64,000 bases of DNA, from contig NZ_CP023408.1 in the NCBI RefSeq assembly GCF_003665435.1, positions 620,001 to 684,000 on the forward strand, read 5' to 3'. The notes beneath the pieces were generated by a model that worked only from the letters and a program-made list of their open reading frames with translations, was not told the DNA's origin and ran no database searches. Shown here in pieces: positions 1 through 7,927 of the stretch; the first letter of the stretch is position 1, and each line of letters starts with the position of its first letter. Source of the DNA: Streptomyces fungicidicus (GTDB lineage Bacteria; Actinomycetota; Actinomycetes; Streptomycetales; Streptomycetaceae). The translations under genes were made by a program, and so were the position numbers.

Positions 1-296
1 CCACGGTCGAGGGCCTGACCGACGGAGCCGACGGACTGCACCCGCTGCAGCAGGCCTTCCTCGACCGGGACGCCTTCCAGTGCGGCTACTGCACCCCCGG
101 GCAGATCTGCTCCGCCGTCGGCGCCCTCGCCGAAGCCGCGGCCGGGCACCCGTCCCACGTCACCGACCCCGCCGCCCCCTCGGGACGGCCGCTCCCGCTG
201 GACGCCGCCGAGATCCGTGAACGGCTCAGCGGCAACCTGTGCCGCTGCGGCGCCTATCCGCGCATCGTCGAGGCCGTGGAGGACGTGACCCCGTGA
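1..296 (+). CDS. paoA: Aldehyde/xanthine oxidoreductase 2Fe-2S subunit, C-terminal part (partial)
   Basis: This is the C-terminal ~97 residues of a [2Fe-2S] ferredoxin-type subunit of a molybdenum hydroxylase; the start lies left of the window. It keeps both cysteine motifs of the second, all-helical [2Fe-2S] domain: QCGYCTPGQI near residues 30-39 of the fragment and LSGNLCRCGAYP near its end. In the family this subunit passes electrons from the molybdenum centre to FAD. Its TGA overlaps the GTG of the FAD subunit (GTGA), so the two are translationally coupled. The 4Fe-4S motif in the next gene points to the PaoABC (YagTSR) subtype rather than classic xanthine dehydrogenase. The substrate cannot be read from the sequence. 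Confidence 0.9.
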   Translation, partial: TVEGLTDGADGLHPLQQAFLDRDAFQCGYCTPGQICSAVGALAEAAAGHPSHVTDPAAPSGRPLPLDAAEIRERLSGNLCRCGAYPRIVEAVEDVTP

Positions 297-1288
297 AGCC
301 CTTCGGATACGTACGGGCCCGCACCGTCGAGGAGGCGACCGGGGCGCTCGCCGCGCACCCGGGCGCCCGCTGTCTCGGCGGCGGCACCAACCTCGTCGAC
401 CTGATGAAACTGGGCGTGGAACGCCCCGACGTCCTCGTCGACGTCGGCCGCCTGCCGCTCGACGCGGTGGAGGAACTGCCCGACGGTTCCGTGCGAGTCG
501 GCGCCACCGTCCGCAACAGCGACCTCGCGGCCCACCCCCTGGTCCGCGACCGCTATCCCGCGCTGTCCCAGGCGCTCCTGGCCGGCGCCTCCGGACAGCT
601 GCGCAACTCCGCCACCACCGGCGGCAACCTCCTCCAGCGCACCCGCTGCCCCTACTTCCAGGACCTGTCCAAGCCCTGCAACAAGCGGGCGCCGGGCAGC
701 GGCTGCGGCGCCCTGGAAGGCACCGACCGCGACCACGCGGTGCTCGGCCACTCCGAGCACTGCGTCGCCACCCACCCCTCGGACATGGCCGTCGCCCTGG
801 CCGCCCTCGGCGCACGCGTGGAACTGCTCGGCGACGAGGGCGCCCGGGACGTCCCCGCGGACCGGTTCCACCGGCTGCCCGGCGACCATCCGGAACGGGA
901 CACCGAGATCCGGCCCGGCGAGCTGATCACCGGCGTGGTCCTCCCCGCCACCACCGCGTCGCTGCCCTCCGCCTACCGCAAGGCCCGCGACCGCGCCTCC
1001 TACGCGTTCGCCCTGGCGTCGGTCGCCGCCGTGCTGGCCACGTCCGAGGACGGCACCGTCGCCCATGTGGGGCTCGCCTTCGGCGCGCTCGCCCACAAGC
1101 CGTGGCGGGCCGAACGCGCCGAGGCCGCGCTGCGGGGCGCCCCCGCCACCGCCGACACCTTCGCCCACGCCGTCGACCTGGAACTCGAGGCGGCCCGGCC
1201 GCTGCGGGAGAACGGCTACAAGGTGCCCCTGGCCCGCAATCTCGCCGTGGACGTCCTGACCCGGCTCGCCCGGTCCGCCCGGACCTGA
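293..1288 (+). CDS. paoB: Aldehyde oxidoreductase FAD-binding subunit with 4Fe-4S motif (PaoB/YagS-like)
   Basis: A 331-residue FAD-binding subunit of the CO dehydrogenase flavoprotein family. The start is the GTG overlapping the previous stop. The N-terminal FAD segment has the GARCLGGGTNLVDLMK motif, followed by RNSATTGGNLLQRTRC. A cysteine cluster follows (RCPYFQDL, then KPCNKRAPGSGC), matching the extra [4Fe-4S] site known in E. coli PaoB and absent from ordinary xanthine dehydrogenase medium chains. The C-terminal CODH_FAD_C-type domain starts around residue 215. It should bridge electrons from the 2Fe-2S subunit to FAD in the three-subunit enzyme. A 41-nt gap separates it from the large subunit. 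Subtype assignment is by motif; the substrate is unknown. Confidence 0.9.
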   Translation: MKPFGYVRARTVEEATGALAAHPGARCLGGGTNLVDLMKLGVERPDVLVDVGRLPLDAVEELPDGSVRVGATVRNSDLAAHPLVRDRYPALSQALLAGASGQLRNSATTGGNLLQRTRCPYFQDLSKPCNKRAPGSGCGALEGTDRDHAVLGHSEHCVATHPSDMAVALAALGARVELLGDEGARDVPADRFHRLPGDHPERDTEIRPGELITGVVLPATTASLPSAYRKARDRASYAFALASVAAVLATSEDGTVAHVGLAFGALAHKPWRAERAEAALRGAPATADTFAHAVDLELEAARPLRENGYKVPLARNLAVDVLTRLARSART

Positions 1289-1329
1289 ACCATCGGCCCC
1301 GAACCTTCGGCACCCCCACAGGAGGAACC

Positions 1330-3423
1330 ATGACCGGCACCGCGCTGGGTGCCCCGGCCGTACGCCGCGAAGGACGCCAGAAGGTCACCGGCGTCGCCCG
1401 GTACGCCGCGGAACACCCGCAGCCGGACCGCGCCCACGCCTGGCCCGTCCCGGCGACGGTGGCCCGCGGCCGGGTGACGGCCGTCGACACCTCCGCCGCC
1501 CGGGCCCTGCCCGGCGTCCTGACCGTGCTCACCCATGAGAACGCCCCCCGGATCGCCGAGCCCGACGACCCCACCCTGGCCGTGCTGCGGGACGAACGGG
1601 TGCCGCACCGGGGCTGGTTCGTCGCACTCGTCGTCGCCCGGTCCCCGGAGGAGGCCCGCGCCGCCGCCTCGGCCGTCCGGGTCGAGTACGCCGTGGAGGA
1701 CCACGACGTGACGCTCCGCGCGGACCACCCGGAGGCGTACGAGCCGGGGACCGCCAACGGCGGCCATCCCGCCCGCCGCGAGTACGGGGACCCCGACGGC
1801 GCCTTCGCCACCGCCCCCGTCCGGGTCGACGTCTCCTACCGGGTGCCGCCGCTGCACAACCACCCGATGGAACCCCACGCCAGCACGGCCCGCTGGGAGG
1901 GGGAGCGCCTCGTCGTGCACACCTCCAGCCAGGGCGGCACGGCGGTGCGCGCCACACTCGCCGCGCTGTTCGCGCTGCCCGAGGACCGCGTCACCGTCCA
2001 CACCGCCCATGTGGGAGGCGGCTTCGGCTCCAAGGGCACCCCGCGCCCCGACGTCGTGCTCGCCGCCATGGCCGCCCGCGCGACCGGCCTGCCGGTGACC
2101 GTGGCCCTGCCCCGCCGTCAGCTGCCCGCCGTCGTCGGGCACCGCGCCCCCACCCTGCACCGGCTGCGGCTCGGCGCGGGCACCGACGGCCGGCTGACCG
2201 GCCTGACCCACGAGATCGTCACCCACAGCTCCCGCATCAAGGAGTTCGTGGAACAGGCGGCGGTCCCCGCACGCGTCATGTACGCCACGCCCAGCAGCCG
2301 TACGCTGCACCGCGTGGTCCGCCTGGATGTGCCGAGCCCGTCCTGGATGCGCGCACCCGGCGAGTCACCCGGCATGTACGCCCTGGAGTCCGCGATGGAC
2401 GAACTCGCCGCCGCCCTCGGCATGGACCCGGTGCGGCTGCGCCTGCTCAACGAACCCGAGCGGGAACCGGACAGCGGAAAGCCGTTCAGCAGCAGGCATC
2501 TCACCGAGTGCCTGGAGGAGGGCGCGCGACGCTTCGGCTGGGAGCACCGGGACCCCCGCCCCCGCTCCCGCGCGGAGGGACACCTCCTCGTCGGCACGGG
2601 CGTCGCGGCGGCCACCTACCCGGTTCTCGTGCAGCCGTCCACCGCCGAGGCGCGGGCGCTGCCCGACGGAACGTTCGTCGTACGCGTCAACGCCACCGAC
2701 ATCGGCACCGGCGCCCGTACCGTGCTCACCCAGGTGGCGGCGGACGCCCTCGGAGTGGCCCTGGACCGGGTACGGACCGAGATCGGCGACAGCGACCTGC
2801 CGTCCGCGTCGCTGGCCGGAGGGTCCTCCGGCACCGCCTCCTGGGGCTGGGCCGTGCACGACGCCTGCACCGCGCTGGCCGGGAGGCTGGCCGGCCGCAC
2901 CGCCCCGCTGCCCGACGAGGGCGTCAGCGCCCACGCCGACACGGCCGGCCGGGCGGACGCCGAGAGCCCGTACGCCCGGCACGCCTTCGGGGCGCACTTC
3001 GCCGAGGTCACCGTCGACTCCGTCACCGGCGAGGTCCGGGTGCGCCGGCTGCTCGGCGTCTTCGCCGCCGGACGGATCCTCAACGCCCGCACCGCACGGT
3101 CGCAGTTCGTCGGTGGCATGGTCATGGGGCTCGGCATGGCGCTGACCGAGGGCAGCACGATGGACGCCGCGTTCGGCGACTTCACCGAGTCCGACCTGGC
3201 GTCGTACCACGTGCCCGCGCACGCCGACGTGCCCGCCGTGGAGGCGCACTGGATCGACGAGGACGACGCCCACCTCAACCCCGTGGGAGGCAAGGGCATC
3301 GGCGAGATCGGCAACGTGGGCACCGCGGCCGCCATCGGCAACGCCGTCCACCACGCCACCGGCGTCCGCTTCCGCGACCTCCCGCTGACCCCGGACAGGA
3401 TCCTCACCGGGCTGCGCGGCTGA
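1330..3423 (+). CDS. paoC: Aldehyde oxidoreductase molybdopterin-binding large subunit (PaoC/YagR-like)
   Basis: A 697-residue molybdenum-cofactor-binding subunit. The ATG at 1330 is preceded by GGAGG at proper spacing; the open frame extends further upstream but would overlap paoB. An N-terminal aldehyde oxidase a/b-hammerhead domain (about residues 15-115) precedes two Mo-cofactor domains. HVGGGFGSKG is a cofactor-contact motif, and GGKGIGEIGN near the C-terminus carries the glutamate that acts as general base in this family. It is slightly shorter than E. coli PaoC. It completes a paoABC-order operon whose product oxidises aldehydes or N-heterocycles; which one is not visible. No dedicated maturation (xdhC/paoD) gene follows: the next gene is convergent. 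Confidence 0.9.
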   Translation: MTGTALGAPAVRREGRQKVTGVARYAAEHPQPDRAHAWPVPATVARGRVTAVDTSAARALPGVLTVLTHENAPRIAEPDDPTLAVLRDERVPHRGWFVALVVARSPEEARAAASAVRVEYAVEDHDVTLRADHPEAYEPGTANGGHPARREYGDPDGAFATAPVRVDVSYRVPPLHNHPMEPHASTARWEGERLVVHTSSQGGTAVRATLAALFALPEDRVTVHTAHVGGGFGSKGTPRPDVVLAAMAARATGLPVTVALPRRQLPAVVGHRAPTLHRLRLGAGTDGRLTGLTHEIVTHSSRIKEFVEQAAVPARVMYATPSSRTLHRVVRLDVPSPSWMRAPGESPGMYALESAMDELAAALGMDPVRLRLLNEPEREPDSGKPFSSRHLTECLEEGARRFGWEHRDPRPRSRAEGHLLVGTGVAAATYPVLVQPSTAEARALPDGTFVVRVNATDIGTGARTVLTQVAADALGVALDRVRTEIGDSDLPSASLAGGSSGTASWGWAVHDACTALAGRLAGRTAPLPDEGVSAHADTAGRADAESPYARHAFGAHFAEVTVDSVTGEVRVRRLLGVFAAGRILNARTARSQFVGGMVMGLGMALTEGSTMDAAFGDFTESDLASYHVPAHADVPAVEAHWIDEDDAHLNPVGGKGIGEIGNVGTAAAIGNAVHHATGVRFRDLPLTPDRILTGLRG

Positions 3424-3468
3424 CGCCGGCCCCGGCGCCCGGCCACGTACGCGGGCCGGAGCGGACGC

Positions 3469-4305
3469 CTACCAGTGAGGCGGCCGGCCCAGGGAAGCGG
3501 GGAGCGTGGTCGCCGCGTCCCCGCGGGCCGCGTTGAGCTGCGCCTGCGTGAGGAAGAGGGCGCCGGTGAGGTCGGCACCCCTCAGATCGGTGTCGCGCAG
3601 GTCGGCGCCGATCAGGTCGGCGTCGCGCAGATCCGCCCCGCCGAGGTCGGCGGCGACGAGGAGGGCACCGCGCAGGCTCGCCCCCCTGAGGTCGGCGCCG
3701 GCCAGCCGGGCGCCGGCCAGATCGGCGCCGCGGTGGTTCTTCCGGCGCCCCGGGACCCGGGCCCGGGCGAGCTCACTGGCCCGCAGCAGCAGCGGGTTGA
3801 CCTCGCCGCGCAACGCGTTCACGTCCAGTGCGGTGATCGACTCGGGGCTGCCGAGGGTCAGGCCCTCGATACGGGCCAGCGCCCGCCGCAGCTCCTTGTG
3901 GACGGGCCGGGCCGCCGCCAGGCCGAGGGCCTCGTCGACGTACCGGAGCAGCTCGTGCAGCTGCCGCATCACGGGGAACACCGCGAACATGGCGCGCGCC
4001 GACTCCGGCGCCCGGCGCCAGTCCGTGCCGCCGAAGGTGACCTGTGACACCTTCTGCCCGGCGCCGAAGCAGTCGAAGACGGTGCAGCCGCGATAGCCCT
4101 CGTCGCGCAGCCGCTCGTGGATGCCGCAGCGGAAGTCCGTCCGGAGATGGGAGCACGGCCGTCCCGCGGCCTTGTCGACCGCGAAGTCGGCGGACCGGGC
4201 GAACGGCAGGGCCGCACAGCACAGGCCGAAGCAGTCGGCGCAGTCGGCCTGGAGGTCCGTGCGGCGGCCCTCCGCGGAGCGGGGGGCTTCGTGCTGTGGC
4301 GACAC
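3469..4305 (-). CDS. Pentapeptide-repeat protein with Cys-rich YkgJ-like N-terminus
   Basis: A 278-residue protein read from a GTG at 4305 with a well-placed GGAG eight bases upstream. The N-terminal ~85 residues carry eight cysteines (22, 25, 29, 30, 51, 60, 74, 79), starting C-x2-C-x3-CC. This resembles the putative Zn/Fe-chelating YkgJ/UPF0153 type. A helical middle part (about 90-190) follows, and the last ~90 residues are pentapeptide repeats (GADLRGASLRGALL, GADLRDADLIGADL), which form a right-handed quadrilateral beta helix. Some pentapeptide proteins protect DNA gyrase, but nothing here shows that role. It is convergent with paoC and divergent from the pirin gene. Function is not known. 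Confidence 0.8.
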   Translation of the reverse strand: MSPQHEAPRSAEGRRTDLQADCADCFGLCCAALPFARSADFAVDKAAGRPCSHLRTDFRCGIHERLRDEGYRGCTVFDCFGAGQKVSQVTFGGTDWRRAPESARAMFAVFPVMRQLHELLRYVDEALGLAAARPVHKELRRALARIEGLTLGSPESITALDVNALRGEVNPLLLRASELARARVPGRRKNHRGADLAGARLAGADLRGASLRGALLVAADLGGADLRDADLIGADLRDTDLRGADLTGALFLTQAQLNAARGDAATTLPASLGRPPHW

Positions 4306-4417
4306 CGTGCGTGCTCCAGTGGTTGCGACGGGCACCGTACATCCCCGGCGCTCCGAGACGGGGCCGCCATTCTCGCAGACGGCCGGTGCCGGACGTCTCA
4401 CGGTTGCCGCGCGACCC

Positions 4418-4447
4418 TTGTGGATACGGGGCCGGCATCGCGATAAG
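4418..4447 (+). promoter_or_regulatory. Candidate promoter for the pirin gene
   Basis: TTGTGG (4418-4423) and GATAAG (4442-4447) are spaced by 18 bases and lie about 40 bases before the pirin ATG. The match is imperfect, so this is a weak prediction. The same interval would carry the promoter of the divergent pentapeptide gene. Confidence 0.3.
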
Positions 4448-4487
4448 TTGAAAGTGAAACATTCTTGGTGGTGGAAGGATCAAGCGC

Positions 4488-5459
4488 ATGAGCAACACGG
4501 AGACCCACCCGACCGAGTCGGTCTGCGGAGCGGACGTGGACGGACCGCCGCCGCCCGGCATCGAGATCCTCACCCCCAGGGACGTGCCCCTCGGCGGCCC
4601 CCGGGCCATGCGGGTACGGCGGACCCTGCCCCAGCGGGCGCGCACCCTCATCGGCGCCTGGTGCTTCGCCGACCACTACGGCCCCGACGACGTCGCCGAG
4701 TCCGGCGGAATGAACGTACCCCCGCACCCGCACACCGGGCTGCAGACGGTGAGCTGGCTGTTCAGCGGCGAGATCGAGCACCGCGACAGCCTCGGCAGCC
4801 ACGCCTTCGTCCGGCCCGGCGAACTGAACCTCATGACCGGCGGGTACGGCATCAGCCACTCCGAGGTCTCCACCCCCGCCACCCGCGTCCTGCACGGCGC
4901 ACAGCTGTGGGTGGCCCTGCCCGAGGAACACCGCCACACGGCCAGGGACTTCCAGCACCACGTCCCCGCCCCGGTCGCCCTCGACGGCGGCGAAGCGCGG
5001 GTCTTCCTGGGCACGCTGGCCGGCGACACCTCGCCCGTGCGCACCTTCACGCCGCTGCTCGGCGCGGAGATCGTCCTGGAGCCGGGCGCCGCCGTGACCC
5101 TCGCCGTGGACCCCGGCTTCGAGCACGGCGTACTCGTCGACAGCGGGGACGTCCTCCTCGCCGGCACGGCCCTGAAGCCGGCCGAACTCGGCTACGCGCC
5201 CCCCGGCCACGCCTCCCTCACCCTGGCCAACGCGGGGGAGGAGCCGGCCCGCCTCCTCCTGCTGGGCGGACCGCCCTTCCAGGAGGAGATCGTCATGTGG
5301 TGGAACTTCATCGGCCGGTCGCACGACGACATCGTCCAGGCCCGAGAGGACTGGACGACGGGGACCCGCTTCGGCGAGGTCCACGGATACGACGGCGCCT
5401 CACTGCCCGCGCCCGAGCTGCCGAACGCGCCCTTGAAGCCACGCCGACGGATGCGCTGA
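4488..5459 (+). CDS. Pirin family protein
   Basis: A 323-residue bicupin of the pirin family. The N-terminal cupin holds the metal-site signature PPHPHTGLQTVSWLF followed by an EIEHRDSLGS segment, and GYGISHSEVS continues the family pattern. The C-terminal pirin_C domain covers roughly residues 175-290 (PFQEEIVMWWNFIGRS is typical). Pirins are cytoplasmic Fe-binding proteins; some have quercetinase activity and others act in redox-sensing regulation, so the activity here is open. AAGGA precedes the ATG. It is single and divergent from the pentapeptide gene. Confidence 0.9.
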   Translation: MSNTETHPTESVCGADVDGPPPPGIEILTPRDVPLGGPRAMRVRRTLPQRARTLIGAWCFADHYGPDDVAESGGMNVPPHPHTGLQTVSWLFSGEIEHRDSLGSHAFVRPGELNLMTGGYGISHSEVSTPATRVLHGAQLWVALPEEHRHTARDFQHHVPAPVALDGGEARVFLGTLAGDTSPVRTFTPLLGAEIVLEPGAAVTLAVDPGFEHGVLVDSGDVLLAGTALKPAELGYAPPGHASLTLANAGEEPARLLLLGGPPFQEEIVMWWNFIGRSHDDIVQAREDWTTGTRFGEVHGYDGASLPAPELPNAPLKPRRRMR

Positions 5460-5625
5460 CCTGCGGAAACGTGGGTCTTGAGCCAAGGGGGTCAGGATCG
5501 CTGCCACGCCCGTCCGGTGACGTGGCCGTCCCCGCGGTGAAGCTGGCACTTCGGTGATCCGGTTCGTCGGCCCGTCGGGTCGACTCCACCCCCGAAGCGG
5601 CGCGTTCGAGACGTTCCTCAGTCAC

Positions 5626-6663
5626 CTACTTGTCGTTCAGCGCTGCCGACGCGCCTCCGGCTGACGTGAGCGCCGTATGCCGGAACTCTCCTGGCGGCAT
5701 GCCAAAGGCTGCGCGGAAAGCCCGGCTGAAGTCGGCCGGATGGCGGAATCCCCACCCGAGGGCGATCTCCCCGATCGTCCGGTGGCGCAGGCGCGGATCG
5801 GTGAGGTCGGTCCGGCAGTGGTCCAACCTGCGTCGACGGATCGCCGCGGAGACGGTTTCCGGTCGCTCCTGGAACAGCGCGTGCAGCATTCGCACAGAGA
5901 TGTGGTGATGTTCGGCGATGTCGGCCGGCCGCAGGTCTGCGCTGCTGAGGTTGCGCTCGATGAAGGCGTCGATACGGGCGAGCAACGCCTGCTTGCGATT
6001 TTCCGACGGGACGGTGCGGGCAATGTCCAGCAGGCCGGCGAGGAACGTCACCGCAAGGTCGGCCGCAACGGATCCCAGCCTGGGCAGCTCGGCCGGGCCG
6101 CACTCCTGCGCGTGCTGCAGCATCCCGGACAGATAACGGTCAAGCAGCGCCCCCGACGCTGTGCGAGAGGAGAGACGCTCGGCAAGCAGTCGGTCTACCG
6201 TGTCGAAGGGCAGCGGAAGCAGCGTCCTGGGCAGGCGGATCATCTCGACGCGAGCCCCCCGGCCGCCGCGGAATTCGGCTTCCAACGGCCAGGACGTGGA
6301 GTACAGGCCCAGGTCGCCGACGCGCAGCCAGGAGGTCCTGCGGTCCTGTTCCAGGCCGATCTGGCCTCCGCGGACCGCGAACAGGTAGTAGTCCTCCGGA
6401 TCGTGCCGCCGTATGTGCGCGTGCGTCCGCACAGCTGACGACGCTGAGAGGTACAACGCCGAGACCTTGGTGGACGGACCGCCCTCGATGCTGTCAACTC
6501 CCGCGTGAAAGCGTGCGGGACGCTCACTCGTCATCGACACCGCCATGACCTCGTCCCGCATCAGCCGTCCCCACCACTCGAACCGGTCTCCGGCAGGCAC
6601 GCCATCGGTGGATACGGACACCAACCCGGCCGGCGAACAGGAAAGTTGTGATGCCGCAGTCAT
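5626..6663 (-). CDS. AraC family transcriptional regulator
   Basis: A 345-residue regulator. The N-terminal ~200 residues resemble the AraC-binding-like (cupin) ligand domain seen in many streptomycete AraC proteins. The C-terminal ~100 residues hold two helix-turn-helix units with the AraC signature (RRRLDHCRTDLTDP, then GEIALGWGFRHPADFSRAFR and FGMPPGEFR). The ATG at 6663 was chosen because coding character begins there, although GGAG directly abuts it; an in-frame GTG at 6684 is an alternative. It is divergent from the secreted protein at 6979 across 315 bp, so it may control that gene or itself. The ligand is unknown. Confidence 0.9.
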   Translation of the reverse strand: MTAASQLSCSPAGLVSVSTDGVPAGDRFEWWGRLMRDEVMAVSMTSERPARFHAGVDSIEGGPSTKVSALYLSASSAVRTHAHIRRHDPEDYYLFAVRGGQIGLEQDRRTSWLRVGDLGLYSTSWPLEAEFRGGRGARVEMIRLPRTLLPLPFDTVDRLLAERLSSRTASGALLDRYLSGMLQHAQECGPAELPRLGSVAADLAVTFLAGLLDIARTVPSENRKQALLARIDAFIERNLSSADLRPADIAEHHHISVRMLHALFQERPETVSAAIRRRRLDHCRTDLTDPRLRHRTIGEIALGWGFRHPADFSRAFRAAFGMPPGEFRHTALTSAGGASAALNDK

Positions 6664-6978
6664 CTCCGTGCGTGATCCAGACACGCAAGGATGGTCTCGC
6701 TTGCACGCCCCTCCAGGACAGCGGTGCACAGGCCAAGTCTGTGACGCTCGGCGAGAGGTATGCCCGATCGTGCTCACGGACCTGGGACCAGCGGTAGCCG
6801 TGATCCTTCGTGCGGGGCTCGCTCCCTGAAGTGAAGCGCCTGTTGCCAAGCATGTTTGCACTCTGCGCCAACGACATATGAGCGCCGCAGGCGGCACAGT
6901 GATTGCCCGGCAAGTCACCTCCGCGCCGCGTACGGGCGTCTTCCGCCCTCGATACGGGGCCCGCATGAAGGAGTAGAG
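6664..6978. other. Divergent intergenic region (AraC regulator / secreted protein)
   Basis: This 315-bp non-coding stretch must contain promoters for both flanking genes. I see no convincing -35/-10 pair and no strong hairpin. The AAGGAG ribosome-binding site of the plus-strand gene lies at its right end. A short AT-richer patch with TTGCCAAGCATGTTTGCA near 6842-6859 is weakly symmetrical and could be a regulator site. Confidence 0.4.
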
Positions 6979-7674
6979 ATGAGACGATCGACCATCGTCC
7001 GCGCCATGGGCTGTCTGGCGGCCGCGTTCGGCCTGACGGTTGGCTTCACCGGCCAGGCGTCCGCGGTCACCAACTCGCAGATCACCTACACGGACAACGT
7101 CAGGTGCGTCTCGGGCTTGTCCGAGACCAGCGCGGGCTCCAACGGCGGCGGTTTCTCCAAGAGCTGGACATTCGGCTACAACCGCCTGAGCAACGGGTAC
7201 TGCCAGATCGCGGATCAGTACACCGGCTGGCTCTCGGTGGAGCGGCATCTCCTTGCTTTCAACATGTCCACCGGAGTGTGGTGGAAGTGCGCCGGCTACG
7301 GGCCGGCCCGCAACCTCGCGCCCGCCGCCGGGGTGGGGCTGGAGGGGAACTTCAACCGGCTCTGCGGCGGAGATGTCTGGTACGCAACGAATACGGCTGC
7401 GTACGGCTGGGACGGCGTCGCCTGGCGCGGAAACTGGGTCGTCTCCGGCAACCACTGGGTGCCCCGGGTCGGCCTGGCCGGGAGCACCTCGTTGCCTCCG
7501 GCCCCGAAGATCAGCGCAGCTGAAGCCATCGCACGCGGCGAGGTCCGCTTGGGCAGTCCCACCGGCCCCAAAGCCGGAGCCGCCCAGCTGCAGGCCCCGC
7601 CCCGCGTTCCCGGAACGGCCCCCGTCGTGCCGCCATCCGTCCCGGACGGCTCGTACCGAACGATCACCCGATGA
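6979..7674 (+). CDS. Secreted protein of unknown function
   Basis: A 231-residue protein with a clear Sec signal peptide: MRRSTIVR basic start, hydrophobic AMGCLAAAFGLTVGF core, and cleavage probably after ASA near residue 29. AAGGAG sits seven bases before the ATG. The mature part is rich in Trp, Tyr, Gly and Asn (for example WTFGYNRLSNGYCQIADQYTGW and GDVWYATNTAAYGWDGVAWRGNW) with four cysteines that could form two disulfides. The last ~60 residues are Pro/Ala-rich. I do not recognise the family. It is divergent from the AraC regulator, the only clue to its control. Confidence 0.8.
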   Translation: MRRSTIVRAMGCLAAAFGLTVGFTGQASAVTNSQITYTDNVRCVSGLSETSAGSNGGGFSKSWTFGYNRLSNGYCQIADQYTGWLSVERHLLAFNMSTGVWWKCAGYGPARNLAPAAGVGLEGNFNRLCGGDVWYATNTAAYGWDGVAWRGNWVVSGNHWVPRVGLAGSTSLPPAPKISAAEAIARGEVRLGSPTGPKAGAAQLQAPPRVPGTAPVVPPSVPDGSYRTITR

Positions 7675-7813
7675 CCGCAGTGGACGCGCGAGCCGAGTCC
7701 AGCGCAGCAGGACCTGGCCTTCGGCGGACAGGAGCAGCAGCGGGCCGGGTCACAGGTTGACGTCGTCCCCCGGGGTGGGGCAGGGCCGGATGGCACTCCG
7801 GGCGTTCCCCTCC

Positions 7814-7825
7814 GGCCCATGGGCC
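7814..7825. promoter_or_regulatory. Perfect 12-bp palindrome upstream of the P-type ATPase
   Basis: GGCCCATGGGCC is a perfect inverted repeat about 100 bases upstream of the ATPase start, inside a 253-bp non-coding interval. It could be an operator. No regulator can be named from sequence alone. Confidence 0.3.
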
Positions 7826-7927
7826 TGAGCGGCGGGGTACTCGAGTCTGGTCAGCGGAGCAGGCAGCCCCGAGAGGCGGCCGCAGGGCCTTTGCCCTGCC
7901 GCTTGCCCTCGTCCCTACGGGAGAGGC

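Noticed and set aside
4773..4872. Possible frameshift in the pirin gene suggested by several overlapping frames
   Set aside because: The 323-residue pirin reads through both cupin domains without a break.
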